From Gimesia benthica (GTDB lineage: Bacteria > Planctomycetota > Planctomycetia > Planctomycetales > Planctomycetaceae): 64,000 nucleotides of DNA. Positions 39,744 through 49,211 of the stretch are shown here, piece by piece. Numbering within the stretch: the first letter of the stretch is position 1; every line of letters begins with the position of its first letter. The notes under the pieces were generated by a model. That model saw only the letters and a list, made by a program, of their open reading frames with translations. It ran no database searches and was not told the origin of the DNA. The stretch spans positions 3,008,501 to 3,072,500 of the forward strand of contig NZ_CP043930.1 of NCBI RefSeq assembly GCF_009720525.1. The letters run 5' to 3'. Position numbers and translations under genes: made by a program.

Positions 39744-41183
39744 CTAAATGTCGTAATACATCGCGAATTCAAAGGGATGAGGGCGCTCACGCAGAGCGGC
39801 CACTTCGTGGCTGGTCTTATACCAGATCCAGGTATCGATCACGTCTTCAGTGAAGACATCACCCACCAGCAGGAACTTGTGGTCGTCGCGTAAAGCCTGC
39901 AACGACTCTTCCAGCGAAACCGGAACTCCCGGCAGTTCGGCCAGTTCATCGGGTTTCAGATCGTAGATGTCTTTTTCCAGCGGATGCCCTGGATCGATCT
40001 TGTTCTGAATCCCGTCCAGCATCGCCATCAGTACTGCCGACATCGCCAGGTACGGATTCGAAGACGAATCGGGGCAGCGGAATTCAAACCGCTTGTTTTC
40101 CGGATGCGGACTGTGTACCGGAATCCGGATTGCCGCCGATCGATTGCGGTAACTGTAAGTCAGATTAATCGGTGCTTCAAAACCGGAGATCAGACGTTTG
40201 TAACTGTTCGTCGTGGGACAGCAGAACGCAAACAACGCAGGAGCATGTTTGAGAATTCCGCCCATCGCATACATTCCCAGTTCACTGAGCCCCCCGTAAC
40301 GGGACCCCGCAAACAAAGGCTTGCCATCTTTCCAGAGTGACATATGCAGATGCAGACCCGAGCCGTTATCGTTCCACAACGGTTTCGGCATGAATGTGGC
40401 TGATTTGCCATACTTGGCCGCCACGTTCTTCACAATATATTTGTATCGCAGCAGGTTGTCCGCCGTCTTCAGCAGCGGTGCGTATTTCATGTCAATTTCG
40501 CACTGACCGCCGGTCGCCACTTCGTGGTGCTGGGCCTCCACATCGACGCCGCAATCCATCAGCGCCAGCATCATTTCGGTACGGGCTTCCTGCAATGTGT
40601 CAGCCGGGGGTACCGGGAAGTAACCCTCTTTGTGTCGAATTTTGTACCCGGCGTTGGGACCACTGCCCGCCTTACCCCGGTTCCACTGCCCTTCGATACT
40701 GTCCACATGGTAATAGCATTCATGCTCATTCTGGTCAAAACGGACATCGTCGAAGATGAAGAACTCCGCTTCGGGGCCAAAATTGGCTACATCCGCGATT
40801 TTTGTGGACCGCATGTAGCTTTCTGCTTTTCGGGCAACATTGCGCGGATCTTTGGCATAATCCTCGCGGGTGATCGGGTCCTGGATGTTACAGGTCATCA
40901 CCAGCGTATTGGGCATGAAGGGATCGACAAAGGCGGTATCCGGCTGCGGAACGACCAGCATGTCGCTTTCGTTAATCGCTTTCCAGCCCCGCATCGAAGA
41001 GCCATCAAAGCCGAAACCGTCTTCGAAGCTCTTTTCTACTAAGATCTTAGCAGGAATCGTAAAATGTTTTTGTGTCCCGGGAAAATCCATAAACCGCAGG
41101 TCAATGGCCTGAATTTCCCGTTCACGACAGAGGGCGAGCACTTCCCGAGGAGTCATCGTTGTATCCTGATTCAAGTAAGTCAT
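39744..41183 (-). CDS. glnA: Glutamine synthetase, type I
   Basis: A 479-residue product, or 469 if the ATG at 41153 is used; that start has AGGA 9 nt upstream and the typical beginning MTPREVLALCRE. GSI landmarks: FDGSSMRGWKAINESDM (latch and substrate loop), PEAEFFIFDDV and GQCEIDMKYAPL (metal and glutamate binding), NDNGSGLHLHMSLWKDG, SYRNRSAAIRIP, and near the C-terminus DIYDLKPDELAELP. The Tyr in that last segment corresponds to the adenylylation site of GSI-beta enzymes, so GlnE-type control is likely. It joins ammonia to glutamate with ATP. No glnB or ntr gene is adjacent. Confidence 0.96.
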   Translation of the reverse strand: MTYLNQDTTMTPREVLALCREREIQAIDLRFMDFPGTQKHFTIPAKILVEKSFEDGFGFDGSSMRGWKAINESDMLVVPQPDTAFVDPFMPNTLVMTCNIQDPITREDYAKDPRNVARKAESYMRSTKIADVANFGPEAEFFIFDDVRFDQNEHECYYHVDSIEGQWNRGKAGSGPNAGYKIRHKEGYFPVPPADTLQEARTEMMLALMDCGVDVEAQHHEVATGGQCEIDMKYAPLLKTADNLLRYKYIVKNVAAKYGKSATFMPKPLWNDNGSGLHLHMSLWKDGKPLFAGSRYGGLSELGMYAMGGILKHAPALFAFCCPTTNSYKRLISGFEAPINLTYSYRNRSAAIRIPVHSPHPENKRFEFRCPDSSSNPYLAMSAVLMAMLDGIQNKIDPGHPLEKDIYDLKPDELAELPGVPVSLEESLQALRDDHKFLLVGDVFTEDVIDTWIWYKTSHEVAALRERPHPFEFAMYYDI

Positions 41184-41343
41184 TCATCGAAGATTCTATG
41201 TGATTACTGAATAACTTAATAATGCAAAACATATACCATTCCCGAAATTTGCACAATAATCAGGCACATGGGAAATCATGTACACTCACCCGCATCCCTC
41301 GGGGCGAGGTTTAACCCTTACGACCCGCATAGTCCGCTACTGC

Positions 41344-44300
41344 TCACAAGGTCACAGTTTCAGGATCAAACCTGTGAGAAGCAAGCCTGGTTTTATCAGG
41401 AGTGGCAATAGACAATTTTGCAACCCCCAAATAAAAGGAATACAGAACTGGCACGAGGAATAAAACCAGGATGGTGGCAAACATCTCCCCAAATGCGACA
41501 CTGGTGGCCATCGGAATCAGCATTTGCGCCTGAAAGGATTTCTCCAGCAGGATTGGGGTCAGGCCGCCGACTGTGGTTAAAGTTGTCAGCAGGACTGGAC
41601 GAAAGCGGCGTTGGCCGGCCTGCAGCAGGGCCTCGCTGTCACTCATGCCACCTGCCCGCAGATGATTGATAAAATCAACCAGAACAATGGAATCATTAAT
41701 CACGATTCCGGACAGGGCAACCAGTCCAAAAATACTGAAAATGGTCAATGGCAAATCAAGCAATGTATGCCCCGCTATCGCCCCCACCAGGCCGAAAGGG
41801 ATTATGATCAGAATGATAAGCGGTTGGACATATGATTTGAATTCGAATGCCAGTAAAACAAACATGGCCAGCAAGGCGACTCCAAATCCCACAAACATAC
41901 TCTGAAACGACTGGGCTTCCTGCTCCTGCTGCCCTCCCCAGCGAACACGCACTCCCGGATAGTCTGCCAGTACCTGAGGAAGAAAGTTTTCTTTCAAATC
42001 AGCAACAATTTCATGTGCATTCCCGGATGACTCTTCCACATCAGCAGTCAGTGTAATACAACGTTGCTGATCAATCCTGTTAATCTTCGAATAGCCACGC
42101 ACCACCTCGACCTGGGCCAGTTCGTTCAACGGTCTTTCGCTACCATCGCTGGTGCGAATCCGTAAATCACCAAAATCGGCAATCGACTGGCGATCCTCGC
42201 GCGGATAACGAACCATTAACCTTACTTCATGACGCCCCCGTTGTAACCGCATCACTTCCTGGCCGTAGTAAGTTGCACGTACGGTTTCTGCAAGGTCGGC
42301 AGCGCGGACTCCGATAGCCAGCGCACTCTCTTTCACACGAATGCGGAATTCCCACTTCCCTGGGGATGAATCATCAGAGATGTCAAACACCCCCGGATAT
42401 TCCGCCAGTTTCGCTTTGCACCGATCAATGGCTTCTGCCAGATGAGGAATACCGTCCCGATTGGCAGTGAGTTTGAATTCGATCGGTGAACCACCCGGAC
42501 CGGAAAAACTGGCTCCAAAAGTGAGTGATTCGGCTCCCGAAATATCGCCCACTTCTGCACGCCATGCCGCTGAGATTTCATCACTCCGATACGATCGTAA
42601 AGATGGATCGACCAGTTCCACTTCCACACCACCAAGATGACTGCTGTCGGTATTCGAAGCTGTAGATCGCCCCGGGCCTGCGTCCCCTGTCTGGGTTCCC
42701 ACTGTGATATATGCCATCCGCGCGATTTCGCCTTGTTCGGACTTGAGTCGCTCCGCCACACGCCAGAATGCAGCCTCGACTTTTCGTACTGCAGCAACCG
42801 TCACATCTTCAGGTGTGCCATCGGGAAATGTCACAGACGCCTGAATCGAGGTGCTGTCGAGCTTGGGAAAGAAAACAAAAGGCGTACGCCCGGACGAAAC
42901 CAGCCCAATCGAAATGATCCAGGCCGATATACATCCAGCAAGAAAATTCATTCGATTATGCATCACCCACCACAAGGCTGGTCGGTAGATCTTCTCAATT
43001 ACAAAGTTCAGGATGGTAGACGCGAGCTGGTTGAGCCAGTTCAACGGAACCAGAATCCATGAGACAACATAAAACACGTGGTGAAACATACGAAATACGA
43101 TACTGTCACTGTGTGCGAGATGGCACGGGAGAATCGTCATACATTCAATCAGCGACACAATCAGCATTGCAATAATCACTGTTGGTAACACGCAGACGAT
43201 TTTACCCAGGGTCCCGGAAACAAACAGCAATGGCATGAAGGCAATCACGGTCGTCGAAACCGAAGCCATGACGGAGGGAACAACTTCAACCGAGCCGTCT
43301 ATCGCCGCCTGAAGAACGGACTTTCCCATCTGGCGGTGTGCGTAAATATTTTCCCCCACGACAATGGCATCGTCTACCACAATTCCCAGGGCCATCACGA
43401 AAGCAAACATCGAGATCATATTCAAAGTTTGCCCGGTCAGCAGCAGGTATGCTGCTGTTGCCAAAAGTGAAAAAGGTATCCCCATCGCTATCCAGAACGC
43501 CAGCCTCAATTCAAGAAAAGCCGCCAAGACCAGAAACACCACGATCAAACCCTGCCAGCTGTTCCTGGTCAGTAAATCAATGCGACCACGTACTTCGATC
43601 GAACGGTCGCCCCACGTTTTGAGCTGGTAACCGGGAGGCAACTGATGGTTGTTGACATAGTCATACACCGTATCGACCATCGCCAGCAGGTCTTCATTGG
43701 GGTTACGCATGACAGACAGGACCAGCACAGGACATCCATCGATTTCGCTGATCGACGTGGTGTCCGCAAACCCATCTCTGACCGTACAGATATCACCAAC
43801 TTTCAGTACCGCTCCACCGGGCTGTGTAATCAGCGGAAGTGACTCGATTTCACTGCCCGTCAAACGTCGGTTATGTCCCCGTAACAGAACTTCCTGGGAC
43901 TCCGAGTGAATCGTCCCCCCGGGAGTATCGTTGTTTTCGCGCCGGACAGCTTCAGCAATCTGTTGTATCGTCAGTCCATGGGACTGAAGAGTGTCCTCGG
44001 AAACTTCGATATCAATCTGATACTCTTTGTCTCCAGAGAACTCCACTTCTGATATCCCCGGTAACTGCAGTAGATCTTCGCGAGCATATTCAGCCACTTT
44101 CCTCAACATCAGTTGTGCCTGCTCGCTGTTGTCTTTCGGGCCCACCACTCCCACACGGATGACCTGTTCGGTTTGTTCGGTCAGTTTGACTTCCGGGTCT
44201 TCTGACAGTGCCGGAAAAGTGGTAATGTGGTCCACAGCGGAACGAACATTGTTGAGGACCCTGTCCCGATTCGAAACATCGGAACGCAGTTCAAGCGAGA

Positions 44301-44574
44301 CAGTCCCCTGTCCCTCAGCTGCTGTTGAAGTCACCTTGTTAATACCGTCAACCGACCGAACTGCCTCTTCAATTTTCTGGCAGATCCCTTCCTCCACCTC
44401 TTCTGGTGACGCACCGGGATACGAAACAGAAACGGAAATGATATCGAGCTCAAATTCGGGGAAAGTCTCTCGATTCAACGACTGCAGACAGACCGTCCCC
44501 GTAAGAATCACCGCGATCATGATGATATTCATTGCAGGAGAATTCGAGATCGCCCAGCGTATAAAGGACTTCAT
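41344..44574 (-). CDS. RND efflux transporter permease (AcrB-like, HAE family)
   Basis: A 1076-residue product with the RND duplicated layout: a helix at ~10-30, a porter domain, about six helices (~335-570), a second porter domain, then six more helices. Typical segments are SVSYPGASPEEVEEGICQKIE, the transmembrane FVMALGIVVDDAIVVGENIY with the DD proton relay in helix 4, and a second half with LVALSGIVINDSIVLVDFIN. These predict a proton-driven inner-membrane exporter of drugs, lipids or metabolites. It overlaps the adaptor gene by 4 bp. No outer membrane channel gene is nearby. Confidence 0.95.
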   Translation of the reverse strand: MKSFIRWAISNSPAMNIIMIAVILTGTVCLQSLNRETFPEFELDIISVSVSYPGASPEEVEEGICQKIEEAVRSVDGINKVTSTAAEGQGTVSLELRSDVSNRDRVLNNVRSAVDHITTFPALSEDPEVKLTEQTEQVIRVGVVGPKDNSEQAQLMLRKVAEYAREDLLQLPGISEVEFSGDKEYQIDIEVSEDTLQSHGLTIQQIAEAVRRENNDTPGGTIHSESQEVLLRGHNRRLTGSEIESLPLITQPGGAVLKVGDICTVRDGFADTTSISEIDGCPVLVLSVMRNPNEDLLAMVDTVYDYVNNHQLPPGYQLKTWGDRSIEVRGRIDLLTRNSWQGLIVVFLVLAAFLELRLAFWIAMGIPFSLLATAAYLLLTGQTLNMISMFAFVMALGIVVDDAIVVGENIYAHRQMGKSVLQAAIDGSVEVVPSVMASVSTTVIAFMPLLFVSGTLGKIVCVLPTVIIAMLIVSLIECMTILPCHLAHSDSIVFRMFHHVFYVVSWILVPLNWLNQLASTILNFVIEKIYRPALWWVMHNRMNFLAGCISAWIISIGLVSSGRTPFVFFPKLDSTSIQASVTFPDGTPEDVTVAAVRKVEAAFWRVAERLKSEQGEIARMAYITVGTQTGDAGPGRSTASNTDSSHLGGVEVELVDPSLRSYRSDEISAAWRAEVGDISGAESLTFGASFSGPGGSPIEFKLTANRDGIPHLAEAIDRCKAKLAEYPGVFDISDDSSPGKWEFRIRVKESALAIGVRAADLAETVRATYYGQEVMRLQRGRHEVRLMVRYPREDRQSIADFGDLRIRTSDGSERPLNELAQVEVVRGYSKINRIDQQRCITLTADVEESSGNAHEIVADLKENFLPQVLADYPGVRVRWGGQQEQEAQSFQSMFVGFGVALLAMFVLLAFEFKSYVQPLIILIIIPFGLVGAIAGHTLLDLPLTIFSIFGLVALSGIVINDSIVLVDFINHLRAGGMSDSEALLQAGQRRFRPVLLTTLTTVGGLTPILLEKSFQAQMLIPMATSVAFGEMFATILVLFLVPVLYSFYLGVAKLSIATPDKTRLASHRFDPETVTL

Positions 44575-46106
44575 GGGTTTACCCCGTATTGAACAAGGAT
44601 GCCGTTCACAGGAGCGGTGAGTGGAGATACAACCACACGGTCCCCCGCATTTAACGACTCACCCGCATAGACCAGCACAGTCTTCCCCACGGTATGAGCA
44701 ATACGCACAGGAATTCGCTGCAGCGAACCTGTAATCATTTTTGAATCCTTTACCGCACTGGCATCCCGTACAGTTTTGGTGGGAGACACAACCCATACAT
44801 CATCTCCCGGATTGAGTGCAGCCTCAGGTATCTGCAGTAATTCAGTTTGCGGTCTGGAATGAACCAGAAGCTTGACAAACATCCCAGTCATTAACGAAAC
44901 CTGATGGGTTTCCTGTTGATCGGCCGAATTGCTCCTGGACTGACTCGCCTGCCCTTTGGATTGACGAACATAAACGCGGCAGGACACCAGACGTGTCTGG
45001 CGATCGACTTCCGCGCCGTCGAATGAGACCAGTGTACCTGACCAGGAATATTCAGTTCCGTCTACTGTAAACTGAACTGTTACGGGAGTTGGTGGAATAC
45101 GATACATATTCGCTGCCGTGGTCGTGACACCGTCTCTCGCAGCAGTAGAGTGCGATTCTTTACTGTTTAATAGCCATTTCATCTGCCGCATGTTCAAACT
45201 GCAACGGATTTCCATAGTCGAAACATCCTGAACCGTGGCGACTGTCGCACCACGCTGAAGAAAAACTCCTTCCTCAGCTGGCTCTTGCGTGATCACTCCC
45301 GAAATCGGGGAACGCACCGTACAACGCTCTTCATCAAAACGAGCTCGCTCCAACTGCACTGCGGCCAAATCCCGTGAACTCTTAAGCCGTTTTCGGGTTG
45401 CCTTCTCCACTTCTAGCTGATCAAGCTCCAACTGCAGCGAGTTTCGGGATTCCAGTTCTTCCAATCGAGAAGCGTCCACATCTGTATCAGTAACTACATT
45501 CCGCGAATTCAATTGCTTCATTCTGGCCAGATCGCGACTCTTAATTTTCTGTGTTTCCTGTGCAATCGCCACCTTCCGCTCGCGTGACGCGATATTCAGC
45601 TCCAGCTCGTTCAGACTTGCTTCCGCCTGTTCCAGTTGCTCTTCCAGCTGACGAACTTCAAGCTGATACTCGCGTGAAGCAATCTGGACGAGTACGTCTC
45701 CCTTTTCGATGAAATGACCGATGCGGCATTTTTCCGATCGTTCCGCAACCACTCCGGCTACTTCCACCGGAACTTCAATTCGCTTATAGGGAATCACGAC
45801 GCCATCCACGTCAAAGTCGATTCCACTGTGACTTGCCTGGACAGCGACGGTTTCGACAAAGGGTTGTCTGGAATCGGCTTTCTCACGAACGGGCGCAGGT
45901 CGGCTGGTATTTAAAGAAATAAATACCACAATACTCCCACAGATCAGCAGAAGTGAAATCAGGGAGCGAGTGAATACTGAGATCAGTTTCCTGATAGAAA
46001 ATATTGGATTACCATGACCTGGCTGAGAAGTATGTTCTCCCTTGGTATTGCCAGTCTCCTGCTGGCTGTCTTCATCAACCTTGACTGGAAGCGAATTGCT
46101 CTGCAC
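44571..46106 (-). CDS. RND efflux periplasmic adaptor subunit (membrane fusion protein)
   Basis: A 511-residue product from a GTG at 46106 with GGGAG upstream. A membrane anchor (SLISLLLICGSIVVFIS) follows a ~50-residue cytoplasmic head. Then comes the biotinyl-lipoyl-like motif VPVEVAGVVAERSEKCRIGHFIEKGDVL, a long coiled-coil hairpin (~140-240, LEEQLEQAEASLNELEL), a return lipoyl half RSPISGVITQEPAEEGVFLQRG, and beta-barrel and membrane-proximal domains (VSLMTGMFVKLLVHS). It docks the RND pump onto an outer membrane channel. It is coupled to the pump gene by an ATGA overlap and faces the tetR-like gene across the operator region. Confidence 0.93.
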   Translation of the reverse strand: MQSNSLPVKVDEDSQQETGNTKGEHTSQPGHGNPIFSIRKLISVFTRSLISLLLICGSIVVFISLNTSRPAPVREKADSRQPFVETVAVQASHSGIDFDVDGVVIPYKRIEVPVEVAGVVAERSEKCRIGHFIEKGDVLVQIASREYQLEVRQLEEQLEQAEASLNELELNIASRERKVAIAQETQKIKSRDLARMKQLNSRNVVTDTDVDASRLEELESRNSLQLELDQLEVEKATRKRLKSSRDLAAVQLERARFDEERCTVRSPISGVITQEPAEEGVFLQRGATVATVQDVSTMEIRCSLNMRQMKWLLNSKESHSTAARDGVTTTAANMYRIPPTPVTVQFTVDGTEYSWSGTLVSFDGAEVDRQTRLVSCRVYVRQSKGQASQSRSNSADQQETHQVSLMTGMFVKLLVHSRPQTELLQIPEAALNPGDDVWVVSPTKTVRDASAVKDSKMITGSLQRIPVRIAHTVGKTVLVYAGESLNAGDRVVVSPLTAPVNGILVQYGVNP

Positions 46107-46192
46107 GTGGATCTCCCGTATAGTCAGTCAGATGGTCTGAGTGGTTGCCTCACTCCTGGCCAGGGAATGAATTAGTAGTGCATATCACCGTA

Positions 46193-46250
46193 TTTAATAC
46201 ACGTGTATTAAATACTACGCTGGACCCATTTTTAATACAAGTGTATTATT
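46193..46250. promoter_or_regulatory. Two palindromic operators between the RND operon and the TetR gene
   Basis: TTTAATACACGTGTATTAAA at 46193-46212 is a perfect 20-bp palindrome. A second site at 46231-46250 keeps the core AATACA-NN-TGTATT. Their centres are 38 bp apart in the 201-bp divergent region. Perfect dyads here are the expected binding sites of the adjacent TetR-family protein, which would repress both the pump and itself. Confidence 0.8.
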
Positions 46251-46307
46251 ATTAATCTCAGTTAAATCACATGGATCGATTCCCCCTATTGGACTAAGGT
46301 AGCCCCA

Positions 46308-46934
46308 GTGGAGAACCAGGATACCCCACAACGACTTCTCAAAGCGGCAATTGTAGAATTTGCCGCAAAGGGCTTGGATAATGCGAACTTACGCGATATC
46401 TGCGCCCGCGCGGAAGTCAACCTGAATGCCGTCCGCTATCACTTTGGAAGCAAAGAGGGGCTATACATCGCGGCAGTGGAACAGGCCAACCGGACAGTCA
46501 TCGGAGAAATGCAGGAACCAACTGTCGACGACACAGTTCCACCTGAAGATCGCCTGCGCAAGTTCATCGGGGAGATGCTGGAAGTCTCAATGAGCGACCG
46601 TAGTCGGTCGACTCCAGAAGAAATGCTGATGTTTCGCGAGATTCTGGAGCCAACTGAAGCCACCGCCCAGATCGCACGATCTCATGCCAAACCCATGTTC
46701 GATCAACTCAATGCTTTAATCGCAGAATTGTTGCCTGATGGGGCTCCCAAGATTGATCAGCATCTCCTGGCAATCAGTGTGATTGGACAATGCATGCACT
46801 ACCAGTTCGGGAAACAGATGGATCGACTGGTGATTTCTCCCAGCGAATACCGCAAATTCACGATCCCCCGTGTTACGGATCATATTTTACGTGTCACCCT
46901 GGCAGCAATACGTGAGTATTCAACTGAGATATAG
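46308..46934 (+). CDS. TetR/AcrR family regulator (CecR/CerR-type C-terminus)
   Basis: A 208-residue protein from a GTG with AAGG ~8 nt upstream. The N-terminal helix-turn-helix is canonical: RLLKAAIVEFAAKGLDNANLRDICARAEV then NLNAVRYHFGSKEGLY. The remaining ligand-binding part resembles the CecR-like C-terminal domain (MLMFREILEPTEATAQIARS, SVIGQCMHYQFGKQ). It is divergent from the RND genes and next to two palindromes, so it most likely represses them until an inducer binds. Its last 55 bp overlap, antisense, the end of the STM4014-like gene. Confidence 0.93.
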   Translation: MENQDTPQRLLKAAIVEFAAKGLDNANLRDICARAEVNLNAVRYHFGSKEGLYIAAVEQANRTVIGEMQEPTVDDTVPPEDRLRKFIGEMLEVSMSDRSRSTPEEMLMFREILEPTEATAQIARSHAKPMFDQLNALIAELLPDGAPKIDQHLLAISVIGQCMHYQFGKQMDRLVISPSEYRKFTIPRVTDHILRVTLAAIREYSTEI

Positions 46935-48073
46935 TCCGTCACCAGAGAACTGATCTCACTCTGATACGTCTCCTCTCCTTCCCACAGGATCCCGGGCAGC
47001 AGATCCCCGAACGCATTCAGCTCCAGGATCAGGGCCTCGCGAAATCCGGGGGTCAGCAGCAGATCAACGCCCACCTGGAAACTCTCCGGATAAACACCCG
47101 CCGCCTGCTCACAGACTTCCATCAACGCACACCATCGGTCAGCACCGAGAAGCTCCTGCAGCCGCTCACCATCGCCTCTCCGGTTCCCCAGGTGCAGATT
47201 CGTCAGCGGGCTCCGACTCTCCCGCACTACAAAGTGCCGGGCCTGACCAGCGATCACCACCACTCGCAAATCAAACGTCCTGCCATGACTGAGCGCCGCT
47301 TTGGGCATCCACCGCTCCACATGCACTCCTTCCCGGCACAGTTCGTCGATCAACGTGCGGATTTCTCTCAGATCGGTGTACCGTCGGACCTTCAGGGAAT
47401 TATAGAGTCGCGTCTGCCCGTCCTGATTCACCAGCTCCGTAGAGGTGATCGCTTCGATCCGGCGGGAATTTTGATGCAGCGCCACCACACCCGATGCGGA
47501 AGAGGCATGTGCCAGCTTGAGAAAAACACGTCGCTCATTCCGCTGTTGCATGAAAGCAAGCAATTCCTCAAACGTATGAATTTCCGGAAACGACTCGGGA
47601 ACCGCACACCCTGCCTCCCTGCACCGGGCATGACAGGCCCGTTTATCAAACAGCTCCCGAATATCAGCCGGCGGATTCAACAGTCTGATGGATGCGATCC
47701 CCGACAGACACTTACCGATTTGAATCAGCAGGCTGCAATAGCCCATGTACCACTGTCGCGGATGCAGAATCAAACCATGGTCATACTCCAGCCTCTCGAT
47801 CTGACGCGGAGACAGAAAGGGGTTTCCTTCCACTTCGGCCGCAGCCACGCCTCGGGCCAGCAGTCCTTTCTCGACGGTGAAGTTTTCTCCGGGAGACTCG
47901 ATCCGCACAATGTCGCCCGGTCGAATGATATCCCGGAGACAATCCACGTCTTGCAGCAGTCGTTCATACGAAACGACACGGGCCGCGGGTTGCCCCAGTG
48001 ATTCCAGGGCCTGTTGAAACAGGTGGACTCTTCGATTCTCCGGGTTACCAATAATGACGAACTGAGAAGACAT
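46880..48073 (-). CDS. STM4014 family protein (ATP-grasp-like)
   Basis: A 397-residue protein. The N-terminal FVIIGNPENRRVHLFQQALESLG and the later segments FDKRACHARCREAGCAVPESFP, RRVFLKLAHASSASGVVAL, GVHVERWMPKAALSHGRTFDLRVVVIAG and EALILELNAFGDLLPG follow the order of an ATP-grasp ligase: a lysine-bearing loop, a glycine/serine-rich loop, then a Glu/Asn metal-binding strand. I recognise it as the STM4014 family because the neighbours are STM4011, 4012, 4013 and 4015 relatives. It presumably makes an amide or peptide bond on an unknown product. The STM4015-like gene is 19 bp upstream in the same transcript. Confidence 0.85.
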   Translation of the reverse strand: MSSQFVIIGNPENRRVHLFQQALESLGQPAARVVSYERLLQDVDCLRDIIRPGDIVRIESPGENFTVEKGLLARGVAAAEVEGNPFLSPRQIERLEYDHGLILHPRQWYMGYCSLLIQIGKCLSGIASIRLLNPPADIRELFDKRACHARCREAGCAVPESFPEIHTFEELLAFMQQRNERRVFLKLAHASSASGVVALHQNSRRIEAITSTELVNQDGQTRLYNSLKVRRYTDLREIRTLIDELCREGVHVERWMPKAALSHGRTFDLRVVVIAGQARHFVVRESRSPLTNLHLGNRRGDGERLQELLGADRWCALMEVCEQAAGVYPESFQVGVDLLLTPGFREALILELNAFGDLLPGILWEGEETYQSEISSLVTDYISVEYSRIAARVTRKI

Positions 48074-48092
48074 CGAACCGGTTCACAATCCC

Positions 48093-49030
48093 TTATTCAG
48101 AGACCGCACAGTAACGATTCACTTCGCCATTGTACTCATCAGGTTCCTGCTGATCGCTGACATCGACGTCGATCTCCAGGTCGCTCAACTTTTTGCACAT
48201 CTCATCGCTCAGATAATGAAAATGCAGATCCAGCTTTTTCAACTGGTTCAAACGATTGCAGTCCAGCAGGGCCTGGGCTCCCTCATCGCTCAGGGTCCCC
48301 AGTGACACATCGACTACCTCGACCTGGTTTAGAATCGGTGCCGCTGCGATCGCCTTGGCAATCTCATCCGAGAACATGCTGTTCCGCAGTCCCAGATACT
48401 TCAGTTTGGGAAACAGGGCGCCGGTCAACAACGGCTCCACGTCGGCAATGGTGGCGTCTCCACCATACTCGTCCGTCCCCAGCCACAGCTCCAGGTGTTC
48501 CAGTTCCGGGAGAACGGCAGCGGTCACTTCCTGAACGACATCTGCTCCCAGCCCCCCCGCTTCGATAACCAGTGTTTTCAAATGCTCGTGATTCACACGG
48601 CCCAGACTGAGGTCGTTCGCTCCCCGGATGCGCAGCTCCTCCAGCTGAGGAAACGATCTGAGCAGCGGTGACAGATCGGCCTGGCCGATCCAGGAGATTT
48701 CGCTTTCTTCAAATGTGATGTCACCAAAAAACAGGTGCCGCAATCCGGTCAGCAGATCACTGGAATCCAGCAGCTGATCGACGACGGTCTCTGCCCCGGA
48801 TCCTTCATAAGCTCCATCCCAGCAGCCAATCACCAGTGCAGTCACATTGCCGATCTGAGGATGACTCAGATACTTCTCCAGCAGATCGGAAAATTTCATC
48901 CCCTCCTGTTCTCGCTCGTATCCCAGCGTGAGTCGATAGGCCACGCCCGATGCATCCTGAATACCCGTTTCCGGATCGAATTCCCTGACAGGCAGGCCCC
49001 GAATTCATCCACATGAGAATCGATGGTCAT
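48093..49030 (-). CDS. STM4015 family protein, leucine-rich-repeat-like, with an apparent -1 frameshift near its start
   Basis: The body frame (48093-48944 from an internal GTG, ~283 codons) has leucine-rich-repeat-like spacing: FPQLEELRIRGANDLSLG, LPELEHLELWLG, FPKLKYLGLRNSMFSDE, LNQLKKLDLHFHYLSDE. The true start is probably the ATG at 49030 (GGAG 6 nt upstream), which opens MTIDSHVDEF, a beginning expected for the family. Adding one base in the C run 48997-49000 joins it to GLPVREFDPETGIQDASGVAYRL and the body. As written the frame is broken. The protein probably serves as a binding or scaffold partner in the cluster. It is co-transcribed with the STM4014-like gene and divergent from the HAD-STM4013-4012-4011 genes. 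Confidence 0.8.
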
Positions 49031-49211
49031 TGAAAGCTCCTCATAGTACGGCTGGTGACGAATTGACATCTTCTCCCGAACACTTATACAATAGAACAGT
49101 TCAGTAATGCAATCCACTGCAACAGGAAATTCACCGGGTCTTCACCTCGGCATGACGGGGGCTCAGGGATCATCATTCTCAAACACACAAAGGCGGCCTT
49201 CGCGGAATCCC

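Noticed and set aside
38205-41183. Functional operon of the nitrilase and glutamine synthetase for nitrogen release and assimilation
   Set aside because: The genes are on the same strand, but the nitrilase is exported, the gap is ~180 bp and no shared regulatory site is seen, so the link is not supported.
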